Source of the DNA: Akebia trifoliata
Lineage: Eukaryota; Streptophyta; Magnoliopsida; Ranunculales; Lardizabalaceae
DNA: 64,000 nucleotides
Direction: 5' to 3'
NCBI GenBank assembly: GCA_017979445.1
Contig: CM030711.1
Span: forward strand, 6,541,221 to 6,605,220
Shown: piece after piece, positions 36,140 through 48,040 of the stretch
How positions within the stretch are numbered: position 1 is the first letter of the stretch
Layout of the letters: each line of letters starts with the position of its first letter
The notes under the pieces: model-generated
What the model was told of the DNA's origin: nothing
Databases searched by the model: none
The model's input: only the letters and a program-made list of their open reading frames with translations
Position numbers and translations under genes: made by a program

Positions 36140-36353
36140 ATGGGATAGGTTCTTGTGATTCATGAAGAATGACTCATGAGAAAACACACAATCTTAATTG
36201 TGTAAACTTGAAATCCAACGGTTAAGATTTACATGAATCCAAAAAACACAAATCTCAAGAATACCTATTTAAAGTATAAATCCTGATTGTTGGATTGATA
36301 TTAAGTTTACACAGCTGGGATCATGTGTTTTTTCCATGAGTTACCTTGATTTA
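36140..36353. mobile_element. Palindromic MITE, family M3
   Basis: AAGAATGACTCATGAG, CCAACGGTTAAGATT, AATCCTGATTGTTGGATT and GGGATCATGTGTTTTTTCC. It lies 50 bases from the copy at 35885-36090. Confidence 0.65.
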
Positions 36354-38643
36354 GGGGTGGCAATCTTAATACAACCAACTAACACAACTCGAAAATAACA
36401 CGAAATTAGTAGATTTGGATCATGCCTAATTGTGCTTGGGTTATAATAGTGTCGATCCATCAACACAATTATTAAATGAGTTGTGTCTAGAACATCAACT
36501 TACTTAACTAGTTTTGACATGTTTACTTATTGTGTCATTAACTTGTCGTTTTAAAACATGAAATTTAGGAGGTATTTCAAATATCAACAATTATTTAAGA
36601 GTTTTTAAAATAATCTAATATTTTGCTAGAATTTTGTAGAACATTTTCAGACTACAAATTTCCTTTTCAAATTTAAAAAAATATATTAAGTGTTTTTAAG
36701 TTATTTTAAAAATAATTAAGGGTTAAAGTTTTAGTTTGGGAAAGAAAAACACTTTCCTTTCTAAGGAAAGTTTCCTAACCGCAATCACAAGATGTAAAGG
36801 ATATAATTCTAAGAATTAAATTTTTTTTTTTTTTGAAAAATAGTTATTTTTTATTGTTGAATTTTAATTTTAAATTTGGAAGTTTGGTAGACATCCATTT
36901 TCAACACCTTGGATTAAACTCAAAACATATATATTTTTTCAATTTGTTTTTAATCTAAGTTTTTCCATGAAATCTAAAAAATTGTTGGATTGTCAATATG
37001 ATACTCCATGTGGGCCCAACAACCCTTAATAAAATATGAAATCTTGCTAAAATCCTTTCTAAAATCCCAAGCTTTTGGACAATTTTTTCCTCATAAAGAA
37101 ATCTAAAATCCCTACATCCCTTGAATTTTATGAAACCGGTTACTTGATTCGGGTCAAGTTACCTATTTGATAAATGTGTCAGGTTCAAAATTTTTTTTTA
37201 CACAATTACTAAATAGGTCGGACTTGGGTTGGGCAAATTTTTAGAATACTCTTACCTCGACACGACATGACCTGACCCATTACCACCCCTACTCAGATCC
37301 CAACCTTCATTTATTATCATTTTAAAAAGAAATTTGAGATTTCAACTTTCATGATCTCAATGTTAAAGCTTCACATACCAACACATCAACCCAAGCACCA
37401 CAGCTTAATATATTTCATTAATTCCAAAACAACCCCTTAAATTACTTAATTTCCTGATGATTTCCAAAATTTTAAAAATACCACCACCCAACCCATATTA
37501 TAATAATTAATAACTAGTCTACTTTTGAGACATCACCCCCTCCCCACATTGACGTTGATCTTGATGTTAATTAGTCAAATAAGACTTTGACCAATATAAT
37601 CATGAAATCGACCTAACAAAAATTATAGTTTTATTTACATTTTTTTTATTTTGGATTTTGATAAGTAGATAAGTGATAGTTAGTTGTGAAGTAATAAAGA
37701 TGGGTCCGAACCCATTGGGAGACCAAACTGGATTTTCATTTTTATATAAACTATTTGGAGCTGCTCCCTGAACAATAGATATAATATATAATTTGGATGA
37801 ATTTTTAATTAGACTGAATTTCTAATTAAGTTGACTTGATGAGTTGGTGACAAAGTTTTAGTTCTAAGTTAATTCAAGGGACAATGATCACAAAGACCTA
37901 TTTTTTAAAAATATGTACCAAAAAGTCCCTTCCAAAAAATATGGGCTCTTTAGTACTCTTTTTATTAAATATTAGTCTAAAAAGGATTTTTGAAGAAAAA
38001 ATATTATAATTACCCTCTTAATGATTTTCGAGGTTTAAAAAAACGTGTTTATTTGAGGTACTCTTATATATTAAAATTAATGATAAACTCATTGACTATG
38101 ATCATCTCTTATAAAGTAATGAAAAAAAAAGATATAGTTGAAAAAAAACTCCTGATTTTCTCTTCACAAAATTAGTAATCTTTACCTCACATAGATGATG
38201 ATAAAGGAGATGAGTATAGTCATCATCGTTATCAAATTGATTTGTTCTATGAATATAAGATTTATTAAAATATATAAATAATTTTCAATAATTAAAACAT
38301 AATTTCAAAACTGGACTTGAATGTTCATCGAATTGATTCAACTTAAAAATTAGTAAGTCGACTTAAATGAGCCAATAAAATATATTGAATTTATGAATTG
38401 CTTTTAATAAAGAGTGTTGATAATATGACATCGTTTTTGGCACACGCCCTTGACGTGTTTGGTCACAACCCAACAAATGTTTCACATGTTGCACGAATGA
38501 CATCAGCAATAGAGAGAACTTCTCTCTTGCTTGTTGCCTATAGATTTATTTTTTTAGATTTCAAATCTATTTGGGCCCACATTGATTATCACATGGACAA
38601 TCCAACAACACAATCTTCTAGATCTCATGAAAATATTTATATT

Positions 38644-38689
<46 letters not shown>

Positions 38690-39916
38690 TTTTCAATCTT
38701 GATCTATGGTGTTTGAAAATGGACAGTCATTGAGCACCCAAATTTAAAAATAAAATAACTATTAAAATTTTTTTTTTTTAAACTTCATATAATTTTGTCC
38801 TCTACAACTCTATTGCAATTGATCATGTTTTTGAATGTCACAAGGTGATCATATCAAAAAGTTTCCTTTTTTTCACTCTAGACAAGAGAGAGAAAAAGGC
38901 GTCAAAGGGCATTCGGCAAAAATGGCGTCATTTTATCAAAATTCTTTAATAAATATTTTTTTTTTCACATAAAAATTAATAACCCAGCAAATTTGTCAAG
39001 TTTTTTATTTGACTCAATATATTTTTAGATCAAATCACTTTACAAAGTTGCTAAAAGGGCAGTTCAAGTATTTTTCTTTAAAAAAAATCTTCAAAACATT
39101 CGTAACATGTTAATATTTTATTAAGTGGGACTCAAATGATTTGTATACTTTACTAGGGGATTGTTTGGTACGTATTCTCTATAAAGAGTCCTTCATAGTC
39201 ATTGGTCAAGTTTCGAAGCAACTTAATCGATCAAGTCTCGAGGCAATTCCAAGTTAAACATTTTGTTTAAGGATTTTTGAATAATACAAAAGATTTCTAA
39301 TTTCAACTGTCATGTGTAAATGAAACAAAACAAAACAAAAACAAAAACAAAAATTAAAAAATTTGTCATATTATGACCATATCGCAATCGTTATTTATTC
39401 TCAAAGAAGACTTTTATGGGAACCTTTCGACCCATGTGAAAAACGAAGTTTTATGACAATTTGAAAAAGTTAGGCCGATTTGTTTGGTGTTCATTATGTT
39501 TAATCTACCATCCATACCATTATAAAAGAATTTGAGATTGGGGAAACAAGTTATGGTGTATCTGTTCACATTATGCTAGGCCAAAAAAAGGAGCCTTCCA
39601 TACCCACCACTGATTGTTTTTCTATATGGAATGTTATTGTGGTTAAACATCCCAATCAAATTAAATGTGAGTTATCTTATAGAAAATGAAATATTTTAGT
39701 GGATTGAATCAAATATAGCCAACGTGTGCTAGTAACAACCCCCTCCTTCTGTTGCAAATTTTTTTGAAAAAGTTACGATTAAATCATGATTTTAATAATT
39801 GTAGTTTAAATTACATTTTTTTAAATCATGATTAATTGTGATTTAATCCCGATTTTTTCAAAAAATCAGGGATTAGTGTTTTTAGCATTTTTTAAGTATC
39901 ATTTTTCATTTAATAC

Positions 39917-39967
<51 letters not shown>

Positions 39968-40589
39968 GTTTATAAAATAATTATTTTTACTTTTTGATTT
40001 ATCCGATGTTTTTTCGACTTAGGCCGAAATTTTTTTTTTTTTTTGAAGCTTTTTCTTTTGTTTAATTATTCCCGACCCCCGACTTTATCACTATGCTTCC
40101 ACAAGAAGTGGAGGCTGAAAAGCCTAATCCCCATAATAGAACAACATAACGCACTTTGTGCCTCTAGGGAGTAAAGCATGACGAAATGAACAATAAAATG
40201 GTAAGCCAGACAACATTATAAGCAATATAAGACACCATACAGTTAATTACTTCTTGAGAAAATTTCTAAAGTATTACGTACCTCAGAAATCAATCTCCAG
40301 TAGAGACAAAATTGAATCCAACTGTAAGAGCTGAAAACAACTTGAAATAATTGCAAGGTTGGTGGAGTTGACTCAACTTTCTTTTGGCAATAAATTTCAC
40401 ATTAGCTCAAGAAAGAATTTGTTATTGAGTTCATATTTAAAGTCGTCCCACGAATTGACAGGCCACTGATCATGCTTAATATATGCATAGTTGTTGCTCA
40501 CACTCATAGGTGATTTATCGATAAATGTATCACCCCACTTGTAATGAGTTCTTTAGTAGTATTGTAATTGAGAATCTTCAATGATTTAC
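36354..40589. other. Intergenic, no gene recognised
   Basis: AT-rich. TA/AT microsatellites lie at 38646-38687 and 39919-39962, and a piece of repeat R1 at about 38310-38375. Open frames at 37990-38175 and 38398-38688 show no domain; the latter runs into the AT repeat. Confidence 0.5.
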
Positions 40590-40786
40590 CATTATAATAA
40601 GAATAATGATGAATGTATGTGGTTCTAGTACACGGCTGACGTGGGAAGGGCACAGAATTGCACATCTTTTTCCATCGACTTTTTCCTATGTATTCCAATG
40701 AAAAAGATATATGATTATGTGCCCTTGCGACGTCAATTGCGTACCCAACCACATGCATTCATCATTATTCTTATAATAATGGTTAG
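40590..40786. mobile_element. Palindromic MITE, superfamily M1, distinct outer arms
   Basis: A hairpin of about 197 bp with outer arms ATTATAATAAGAATAATGAT and its complement near 40770-40786, then GCTGACGTGGGAAGGGCAC, and a core with CTTTTTCC and GAAAAAGATATATGATTATG. Longer arms than most copies; its outer arms recur at 59905-60050. Confidence 0.8.
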
Positions 40787-42379
40787 GAATTTTGCCAACT
40801 ACTATGGACACATCTTCTTGTCATCTATTTAAATTTAGAGTCGTAATAATTTGATGCTCCTTTTTTGTACGCTCCCTTCATAGAACCATACAAAATCATA
40901 AATATGTGTCCTTGTGTATCTCGAAGCAATGAATCAACAAAAAATGAGTGTCAGATTATCACGATTCTTGAATTTATCTGCATCTTGCACACCATATAGA
41001 CTTCATAAAGTTGATGAGTTCATTAATAGAAGATTTGACGGGGAATAGTATTTAATTATGTACATCGTTCTTCTTTTTAATTAAACTTTAAATCAAGAGG
41101 ATAAGATAAGAGAATAAAAGGATATTAATTAATGTCCCAATTGCACTTTATATATATATATATTTATTTATTTATTTATTTATTACATTGTTTATATTTG
41201 CTAGACTTCGTCAAAATATGTAATCTCTCCCACCTAAGCCAACGAGGTCACATGCATCACATTGGAATTTTTTATTAGATACCACTTGACTAAAATATAA
41301 GCTTGGTGATAGAATGGTGATTTGCTGTTCGTTTGTGCATAGGGCATAGGTTGAAGGGTTAGTCTATAATTAGCTTTTGTCATGTTGGAGTGATTTTAGA
41401 ATTTACATTGATTCACACTTTGTTGATGTGGAGGTGTGCATGAAACCATAGATGTATGGCTTCGTACACACATCCATGTCAGTAAAATGTGAATTATGTG
41501 AATTTTAAAATCACTCCGATATTATTCTTATAGTTAGGTTATTTGGTTCATCGGTTTGCTTGGTTCAAATTCTGTAAAACGAATCTTTGCAGAGTGCATT
41601 TAAGCCATTTATGTTAGTATAAGAGAAGAAGACCAAGGTAAGGGGCGTGTTATCAGTTTGAAAATACAGGGGTGTCTCTAGTATTAATCAAACACAATGT
41701 AGGGCTATATCTAATATGGAACAAAACATTTAAGAAATCTAATATGGACCAAAACAGGGGTGGTATAATGGCTTTGTTGTATTTATCAGAATAATAATAG
41801 TGATAATGGGTTTGGTGTTGCACACAGTACAAAATGAATTTCAAACCATTTTCTTTTGAGAGTGAACAATGCAATTTTTTGGAAAAATGTATGAATTTGC
41901 TTATCATATTGTTCATGATTATATCTAGTTAGAGTGAATCCGGTAACGTGGGGATATTGACACTAAAATTTGCAGAGATTAATATATCACGATTCGAGAA
42001 TGTCACACATACATGTAATTGACAATAAGTAATTAGAGAAAAAGATATGAGCAGAAATAAGAATTAAGGTAAAATCCTAACCTAAACCATTCCAAGCTTG
42101 TTAGAGTTAGATTTAGGTTTAGGCCCGATAACCTTAATTATAGGACTGGTTTAAGGTACAACTCATCTCTTTAGAGCCATGTTAAGGTTCAACTAAACCT
42201 GTTTTGAACTTGTCCATTACCAATATAAATTCCACGGTATGACCACTAAGAGATATGGGCGTAACTTTCTCCACCATTAACACTAAATATTTTTGATCCA
42301 TTAATTGGTCAGGTTTATAATTTATATCGTGGTTTGGTACTTAGCTTTACTTGTTATTTTGATATGATCAAGTTAAGTA
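40787..42379. other. Intergenic, with half-MITE at 40860-40972 and an ATTT microsatellite
   Basis: The half-copy of an M1 MITE shows ATAGAACCATAC, TGTGTCCTTGTGTATC and GTGTCAGATTATCACGATTC. TATTTATT repeats lie at 41160-41184. No gene; frame 41653-41916 has no known features. Confidence 0.45.
41383..41528. mobile_element. Palindromic MITE, superfamily M1
   Basis: Arms GTTGGAGTGATTTTAGAATT and AATTTTAAAATCACTCCGAT, core GAAACCATAGATG, phrase TTGATGTGG. The second half of the core is shortened. Confidence 0.65.
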
Positions 42380-42835
42380 AAGGCAGATTTACCAAAACAT
42401 GCATCACATTTTGACTATTTACCAAAATGGTAAACTGTAGCAATTAATTCTAAAATTGATAATTTAGGATTTTTTCAGAATTAATATTTTTTATCAAAAT
42501 AGTAAAAACAGTAAAATGTAAATATTTTATATCGAAAATACCCATTTTTATTTTTGACTGAAATTACGAATAAATCCTCCTCTCCTCTTTTATTTTTCTG
42601 TTGTAAATATTTCTCCCATCTTTTTACCGTCAAGCAAGAGAGTGAATCCAAAGATTTACTTGGATTTTGAGTTATTATGAACATTATAATTGTAAATGCA
42701 TATTTAAAATAAAAAATTGTATTTTCGATACAAATTTTTTATATTTTACTGTTTTGGTAAAAAAATTAATTCCGAAAACGGTAAATTACTATTTTCATAA
42801 TTAATTGCTACACTTTACCATTTTGATAAATTCCT
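42380..42835. repeat. Large palindrome beside the lipoxygenase relic
   Basis: AGATTTACCAAAACATGC, ATTTACCAAAATGGTAAA and GTAGCAATTAATTCTAAAAT pair with AATTAATTGCTACACTTTACC and ATTTTGATAAATTCC about 400 bases away. It ends directly where homology to the lipoxygenase 3' UTR begins. Confidence 0.6.
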
Positions 42836-42838
42836 CTT

Positions 42839-43440
42839 AAATATACACAATGATATAAATAACTTGCCATACTAGTCTTTTATTTGAGAAACACCCAACA
42901 CCATAAAAAATAAAATAAAAAGAGTTGTGCTAGACTAACTTTCTATGACACTGCTTTCAACATTGTGTTCACAAAGAACAATTGATTTTTCTGGAGTGTA
43001 TGGTTTCATGTGCATACCATCACATCAACATAGTGTTGATTGCGGTGTTGTTGGAAGTCAGTTTAGCATTTTCCCAAGAAAAAAATAAAATAAAAATTAA
43101 CTAGAGAGCATTGATATTACTTTGAGACACTATTAAGGATTCCCATGCCAGTGAGTCCACCTTTACGTGAATGATCCAAGGTGTTGGGACGAAGCAAAGT
43201 GTATGGCATCTTAACAGGCCCGACTCGATTCTTCCATTTTCCACTTTGGTTCATCTCTATAATTATATTTTCAATCTTCACCAACTTCTCTCCAAACTCC
43301 TTGAACTTTATCAATGGTACTTCATCTGACGTCCACTCCTCAATGTCTCTTTGCCCAAGATAAACCTCTTCAGAAGAATGCCTTGACATGATCTCTATGA
43401 GTGACACACTAAGTAGAGTTTGGAGTTGATACGTTATAGT
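42839..43440 (-). pseudogene. Truncated lipoxygenase 3'-end relic
   Basis: Close copy of the last part of lipoxygenase exon 9 and its 3' UTR (matching about 18665-19110). The open frame 43117-43407 gives 96 residues that differ from the intact gene at roughly ten positions. Homology stops abruptly at 43440, so the first seven-eighths of the gene are missing. PNS has become LNS, and the C-terminal Ile that ligates iron is Lys. A MITE-like insertion (about 42921-43076) splits the 3' UTR. Same strand as the intact gene, so a decayed tandem duplicate is likely. It cannot encode an active enzyme. Confidence 0.9.
42921..43076. mobile_element. MITE inserted in the lipoxygenase relic 3' UTR
   Basis: Ends GAGTTGTGCTAGACTAACTT and AAGTCAGTTTAGCATTTT form imperfect inverted repeats with the M1-type start GAGTNGTGCT. 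The intact lipoxygenase lacks this block at the same place, so the insertion followed the duplication. Confidence 0.65.
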
Positions 43441-43529
43441 TTGAAAACTTCAATTCACATACATAATTCTCTTGGCATGTAGTTTTTATGGTTTTAGCTA
43501 GTGGGTTAGTGGTTAGTAATTAGTAGGTG

Positions 43530-43804
43530 TAACCCCGAGAGGTTTGCTCAATGACAATTTTGGACCGATAAGCGGTTAATACTTGTAGGTCGTGAGTTTG
43601 ATACTCAGTATGAGCATTAATTTCCCAGGAACCACCCACGAGGGCACATCCTCATTTACATGGTACGACTGATGTGTAGGTGTTGCACGTGCCCCAAGAC
43701 TAGTTTTTGGACAAAATCATATTTTATGAACTAGGCAAAGTCTAGATACGGGCCCAGTTCATTGTCTACAAGGATACCTGATTATCAAAAAAAAAAAAAA
43801 AAAA
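43530..43804 (+). mobile_element. tRNA-derived SINE with poly-A tail
   Basis: About 275 bp ending in an 18-A tail (43787-43804) and bordered by the perfect 9 bp repeat TAGTAGGTG (43521-43529 and 43805-43813), which is a target-site duplication. A pol III box-B-like segment (GGTCGTGAGTTTGATACTC) lies near the head. It sits between the lipoxygenase relic and the LTR element. Confidence 0.8.
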
Positions 43805-43834
43805 TAGTAGGTGAAGGCAATTGAACATATTCAA

Positions 43835-44303
43835 TGTAGAGGTCGATTTTGTGATAAACCAACATCGATCACGATCCCACCATTAAAATAATAAAATAAC
43901 ATAAAAAATGTAGCAAAAGTAAATAACACATCAATTTTTTATGTAGTTCGGCAAATATGTATATATCCATGGGCTTGGGGAGCCATTCCACTATACTCTG
44001 AATCTATTATATAACCTCTCTTAATCGATTTCGCCTTTTCCTCTTCTCCTTCCTCCTTCCCTTTCCTTTCCCCTTTTACACGTGTCTTAGCCCTCTTTAA
44101 AAAGAAAAACCCTAACCCTAATTATAATTAAATAAAAAATATCATTTTTACCCTTATTAGATAAAATAATTATCTAAAAGGGAATAAAGAATTATTCCCT
44201 AACTATATAAAATATTTCCAAACAATGTTATATGTTTGCCTTTAGATATGTGTTGATTGTGCGAATGAACGGTCTAAATGGGAGAGGAATTTATCCCTCC
44301 ACA
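43835..44303 (-). repeat. Long terminal repeat (3' LTR in element orientation)
   Basis: 469 bp, beginning TGTAGAGGTCG and ending CCCTCCACA on the plus strand. It aligns along its length with 46828-47311, with scattered substitutions and small indels. Confidence 0.88.
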
Positions 44304-46827
44304 ATAGTCTCATCTCAAAGGTAGAGATTGATGTACCAAGATTCGTCTTTGAGAAATTTACAATTGTTGACAATCCTTCTCGAAAGAGCACCATCCCTAA
44401 TTTTCGAACTAATATGATTTTCGAGCTCTTGAACTTATATTCTTCCTTGTTTAACGCAATTATGATTTTTTTCTTGGTCAAGCTCCAATAATAAGTCGAT
44501 ACTTCAATAATATAACCTATTATCCTACAAACCAGGCTTGACTCCCTAAATGAGACAAGATTTTGATAAATGATAGAAAAGCTGACCAAAATTTCAGATC
44601 AGACTTGGATCTCAGAATGATTCAAGACTTTGATAAATTATAGAATAATTGATCAAAATCCCATATTGGACTTGAATCCCAAAATGATCTAAGACTTTGA
44701 TAAATGATAGAATAACCGATCAAAATTCTAGATTGAATTTGGATTTCAAAATAATCTAATACTTTGATAGATAATAAAAGAATCCATTGAACTAGTACGT
44801 ACGGTATGGCTCATTGAATTGACCTTGTCGTAGCCTTGCCTTGTTGATTTGTTGAATCTAAGAGTAAGGTCTGGTTCATTGAATTGATTTTACCTTACCT
44901 TGAGTAAGGTTTGGTTTGTTGAATCGACCTTACCTTACATTGCTTTGTCGATTTGTAAAATCGAAGTGTGAAGTTCGACTTGTTGATCTAACTTTACCCT
45001 AATCTTTAGTCCTTTTCAATTCGTTGAATTGACTTTAAAAACTTGAAGAAGCATAGGTCATAAAGTTCATAGAATATAATTCTTTTAATAATATAGATTC
45101 ATAGAATAATTTTTCTTCCTTATAAAATTTGAAAAGAAGTTAAATACATTCTTTCTACCTTATTGAAAACTTCAAAGAAAATCGTTATTAAAATTGTACT
45201 GAAAATGCATTTTTATGTAACCCCAAATCTAAGTCTTTGACTTTACTTAAATCGAACCCCCAAGTAGAAATTAACAATTATAACCCACGGTCCAGACTTA
45301 AATTGAACCCCCAAATATAATTTAAGAATTTTAACTTATAAATTTGACTTAAATTAAGCCCCCCGAATATGCCACAATGGGTTGGAAATTGAGTAATGAA
45401 TTGAACCTCTTAACTCAATGAAGTCTTTAAACTTAGTCGAATTTGGCATGAAATTAACCCCCAACCTTATCTATCAAATCGACCTACTAAGAAAATTTGG
45501 CTCAGCATGATTAAGTTCCCAAGCAATTTAACTAACTTGGCAAGGTACTCTACCTAATAAAAAAAAACTCCAATAATATACTTGATTCAACGGTGTCTTG
45601 TGACTGGACCAAGTATTTTTTATTAAATAAAAATATACCTTATTTTATAGTAAAAGTTTTTAAACTAAAGTAGCAATTTTCTATTTAGCTTTGCAAGTTG
45701 GCCTGAGTTAAACCCCCAATTTTTACTATTTAACTTGATCAAGTTCCTAATAAGTAAGTTTGACTTGCTCGAGTTTGGCTTACATTTAACTCCTGTATCA
45801 CTTTTATACCAAGTTAACTCAAATAAGAAATTGGGTCATGTAGGACCCTTAATATGAGTGTGAACTAAGCCCCCCGAGACATTAATTGGCTCGGTACGGT
45901 AGGTTTCTTGAATCGATCAAACTCTTGAGTAACAAATTTAATTAGAATGGAAAGTTGAAATGGTACTTTAATTTATGTGTTCATATGATCAAGATCCAAT
46001 AATTCCGAGTCATAGATGATGAAGTTTCCTAGAAATTACTTGAGATGGATCTCCGTGGCCGTTGTTAAAATGTTTTCATCACTATCTGCATAGAAATTGC
46101 CACAAACTGAACTTGACCATGTCAAACTAGACCTGGAGATATCGTGGCTACCATTGTTTAAACGTCCTCTGCTCTATTAGAAAACCAATGCATCATGCAC
46201 CTTTACACCTCAACATTCCATATTCATCTCTTTTGAACTCTTAAATGCAACGTGCCCACAACAGCATGCAATCCCTTGACATAAACTTTGACATACAGTT
46301 CTTTAATGTAAACTTGGCCATAGCAGCCAATATATCCTCTTCACATTAACCCTACCTGCATACCTTTATTCAAAGCAACAAACTTTACATCACATCTTTA
46401 ACCTTACACGTGCACTCATCCTCTTCACACAATCTTCAATTATTTTCCTCTGCACTATCACCATACCTTGTACACTTCTTGTGGCACAACAGTGGCCACA
46501 GATATGAGTTGTGCGAACTGAAACATAGATGAAGACCACTCCTGCGGTGGGTTTTTAATTGAGCCCTTAGGCTATTGGCATGCACGATGGCGGGTATTTA
46601 ATGCTCTTTGTAGAATTGAAAGAATATGTGATCCAATCAAAATAGGTATGATTGCTCCATTGAAGATTTTCCCTGATCAACAAATTGCTCAATCCACAAG
46701 GTTGGATTAGTATCCCTGAATCTGCAAAAGATTCAACTTGGGGACAACGTCCAAATCTTGATTGAGACCTGACTATTTTGCATGATTTTTCATAGTTTCT
46801 TCTTCGATTCCCACGAACGATGCCAAT
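44304..46827 (-). other. Non-coding interior of the LTR element
   Basis: About 2.5 kb without a coding frame of note. Around 45220-45900 short phrases such as AACCCCCAA and TTGACTTAAAT recur, giving a loose tandem texture. Around 44590-44790 a phrase on the theme of ATGATCTAAGACTTTGATAAATG repeats about three times. Confidence 0.6.
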
Positions 46828-47311
46828 TGTAGAAGTCGATTTTTTGATAAATTGACATCAATCACGATCTCATCATTAAACTAATGAAATAATAGAAAAA
46901 TGTAGTAAAGGTAAATAACACATCGATTTTTTACATGATTTGGCAAATGTGCCTACATATACGACTTCGGGGAGTCGTTCCACTATACTCTAATTTTTTT
47001 ACATAACCTCTCCTCATCGGTCTCCCCCTTTCCTTTTCTCCTTTCTTCCCCCTCCCATTTTCTTCCTCCTTTTTACAATGCCCTTACTCTCTTTAAAAAT
47101 AATGACCCTAACCCTAATTCTAATTAAATTGAAAATATTATTTTTACCCCTATCAAATAAAATAATTATCTAAAAGGACATAATCCTCCAAAATTGGGAT
47201 TCTTCTCAAATTACATAAAATCTTTTTAAATGATATCGCATATTTGCCTTGAGATATATGTTAATGGTGCGAATGAATGATCTAGATGGGAGAGTAATTT
47301 ATCCCTCCACA
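46828..47311 (-). repeat. Long terminal repeat (5' LTR in element orientation)
   Basis: 484 bp, TGTAGAAGTCG...CCCTCCACA on the plus strand. The primer-binding-site-like sequence lies directly beside it at 46808-46827. Confidence 0.88.
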
Positions 47312-47744
47312 TTCAACATTTTCTAGATCTATTTCAGTAAGCTTATGTCAACTTGGAATCATCTAAGTTACTATGCTCATGAGTCTTTGTATAAGACCCG
47401 ATCTCATATCAGGTCAAGTAAACCATAGTTAGGGTTGTGATGGGTGACTTCAAGTGACACTTGGATGAACCCTAACTCAATCCTAAAGATGTGGATTGTA
47501 CTCTAAATTAATCATAACCCCCAACAAGCCTAGGTCAGTTAAGGCCATGCCCAACTCTAATGGACTTGGGTCAAGCTCAAATTGATTTTAGGTTTAATAA
47601 AGAAAAAAATATATAAAACCATGCACTTTTCAAAGCCATTTAAAATCATTTGATTCTACTTTTCATCTAGATAGGGATTCAGTGTTCCTCTTAATTCAAA
47701 AATGGTTAGACACAAGAGTAAGTTTTCTTATTTTTTTTAAGCCG

Positions 47745-47945
47745 GGGGGAGAGAGAGAGAGAGAATCAATGGATCCAGGCCTCTTAGAACACCCGACTAA
47801 TCCTCAAGGCACGTGCAATTCCCCTCTTCCCTACACGCACTAGGTAATTTCTAAATAAATGCTTGAGGGTGGCCCCTAAAGGGGAATTCAACTTCAAGAC
47901 CTTGGCTTAGTCTTGTCCACCTCACCAGCCCATACATGATCCAAG
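47745..47945 (-). mobile_element. SINE-like repeat, family B
   Basis: Second copy of the repeat at 24640-24860: GGCCTCTTAGAACACCC, CCTCAAGGCACGTGCAAT and TTCAACTTCAAGACC. A GA microsatellite (about 47751-47764) abuts its left side. Confidence 0.5.
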
Positions 47946-48040
47946 AGAAAAATTAATATTAATGAGTACGAGTTTTATTTTTTATTACAATATCATACAT
48001 GTACCTATATTTAATACTCACATATTATATATAATATAAG

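Larger units (their letters stand above)
43835..47311 (-). mobile_element. Non-autonomous LTR retrotransposon (LARD-like), complete ends
   Basis: Two direct repeats of 469 bp (43835-44303) and 484 bp (46828-47311), both TG...CA, enclose 2524 bp. The whole is flanked by the 5 bp duplication TTCAA (43830-43834 and 47312-47316), so the insertion is intact. A primer-binding-site-like string next to the right-hand LTR, read on the minus strand from 46827 (ATTGGCATCGTTCGTGGGAA), resembles the TTGGCGCCGTCTGTGGGAA class of plant Ty3/gypsy elements and sets the orientation as minus. The interior has no gag-pol-like frame, so it must have moved with enzymes from another element. LTR divergence is visible, so the insertion is not recent. 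Confidence 0.9.

Noticed and set aside
38398..38688. 96-residue open frame as a gene
   Set aside because: No recognisable domain, and the end consists of an AT microsatellite.
44242..44589. 115-residue open frame as an LTR-element gene
   Set aside because: It spans the LTR border and shows no gag or pol motif.
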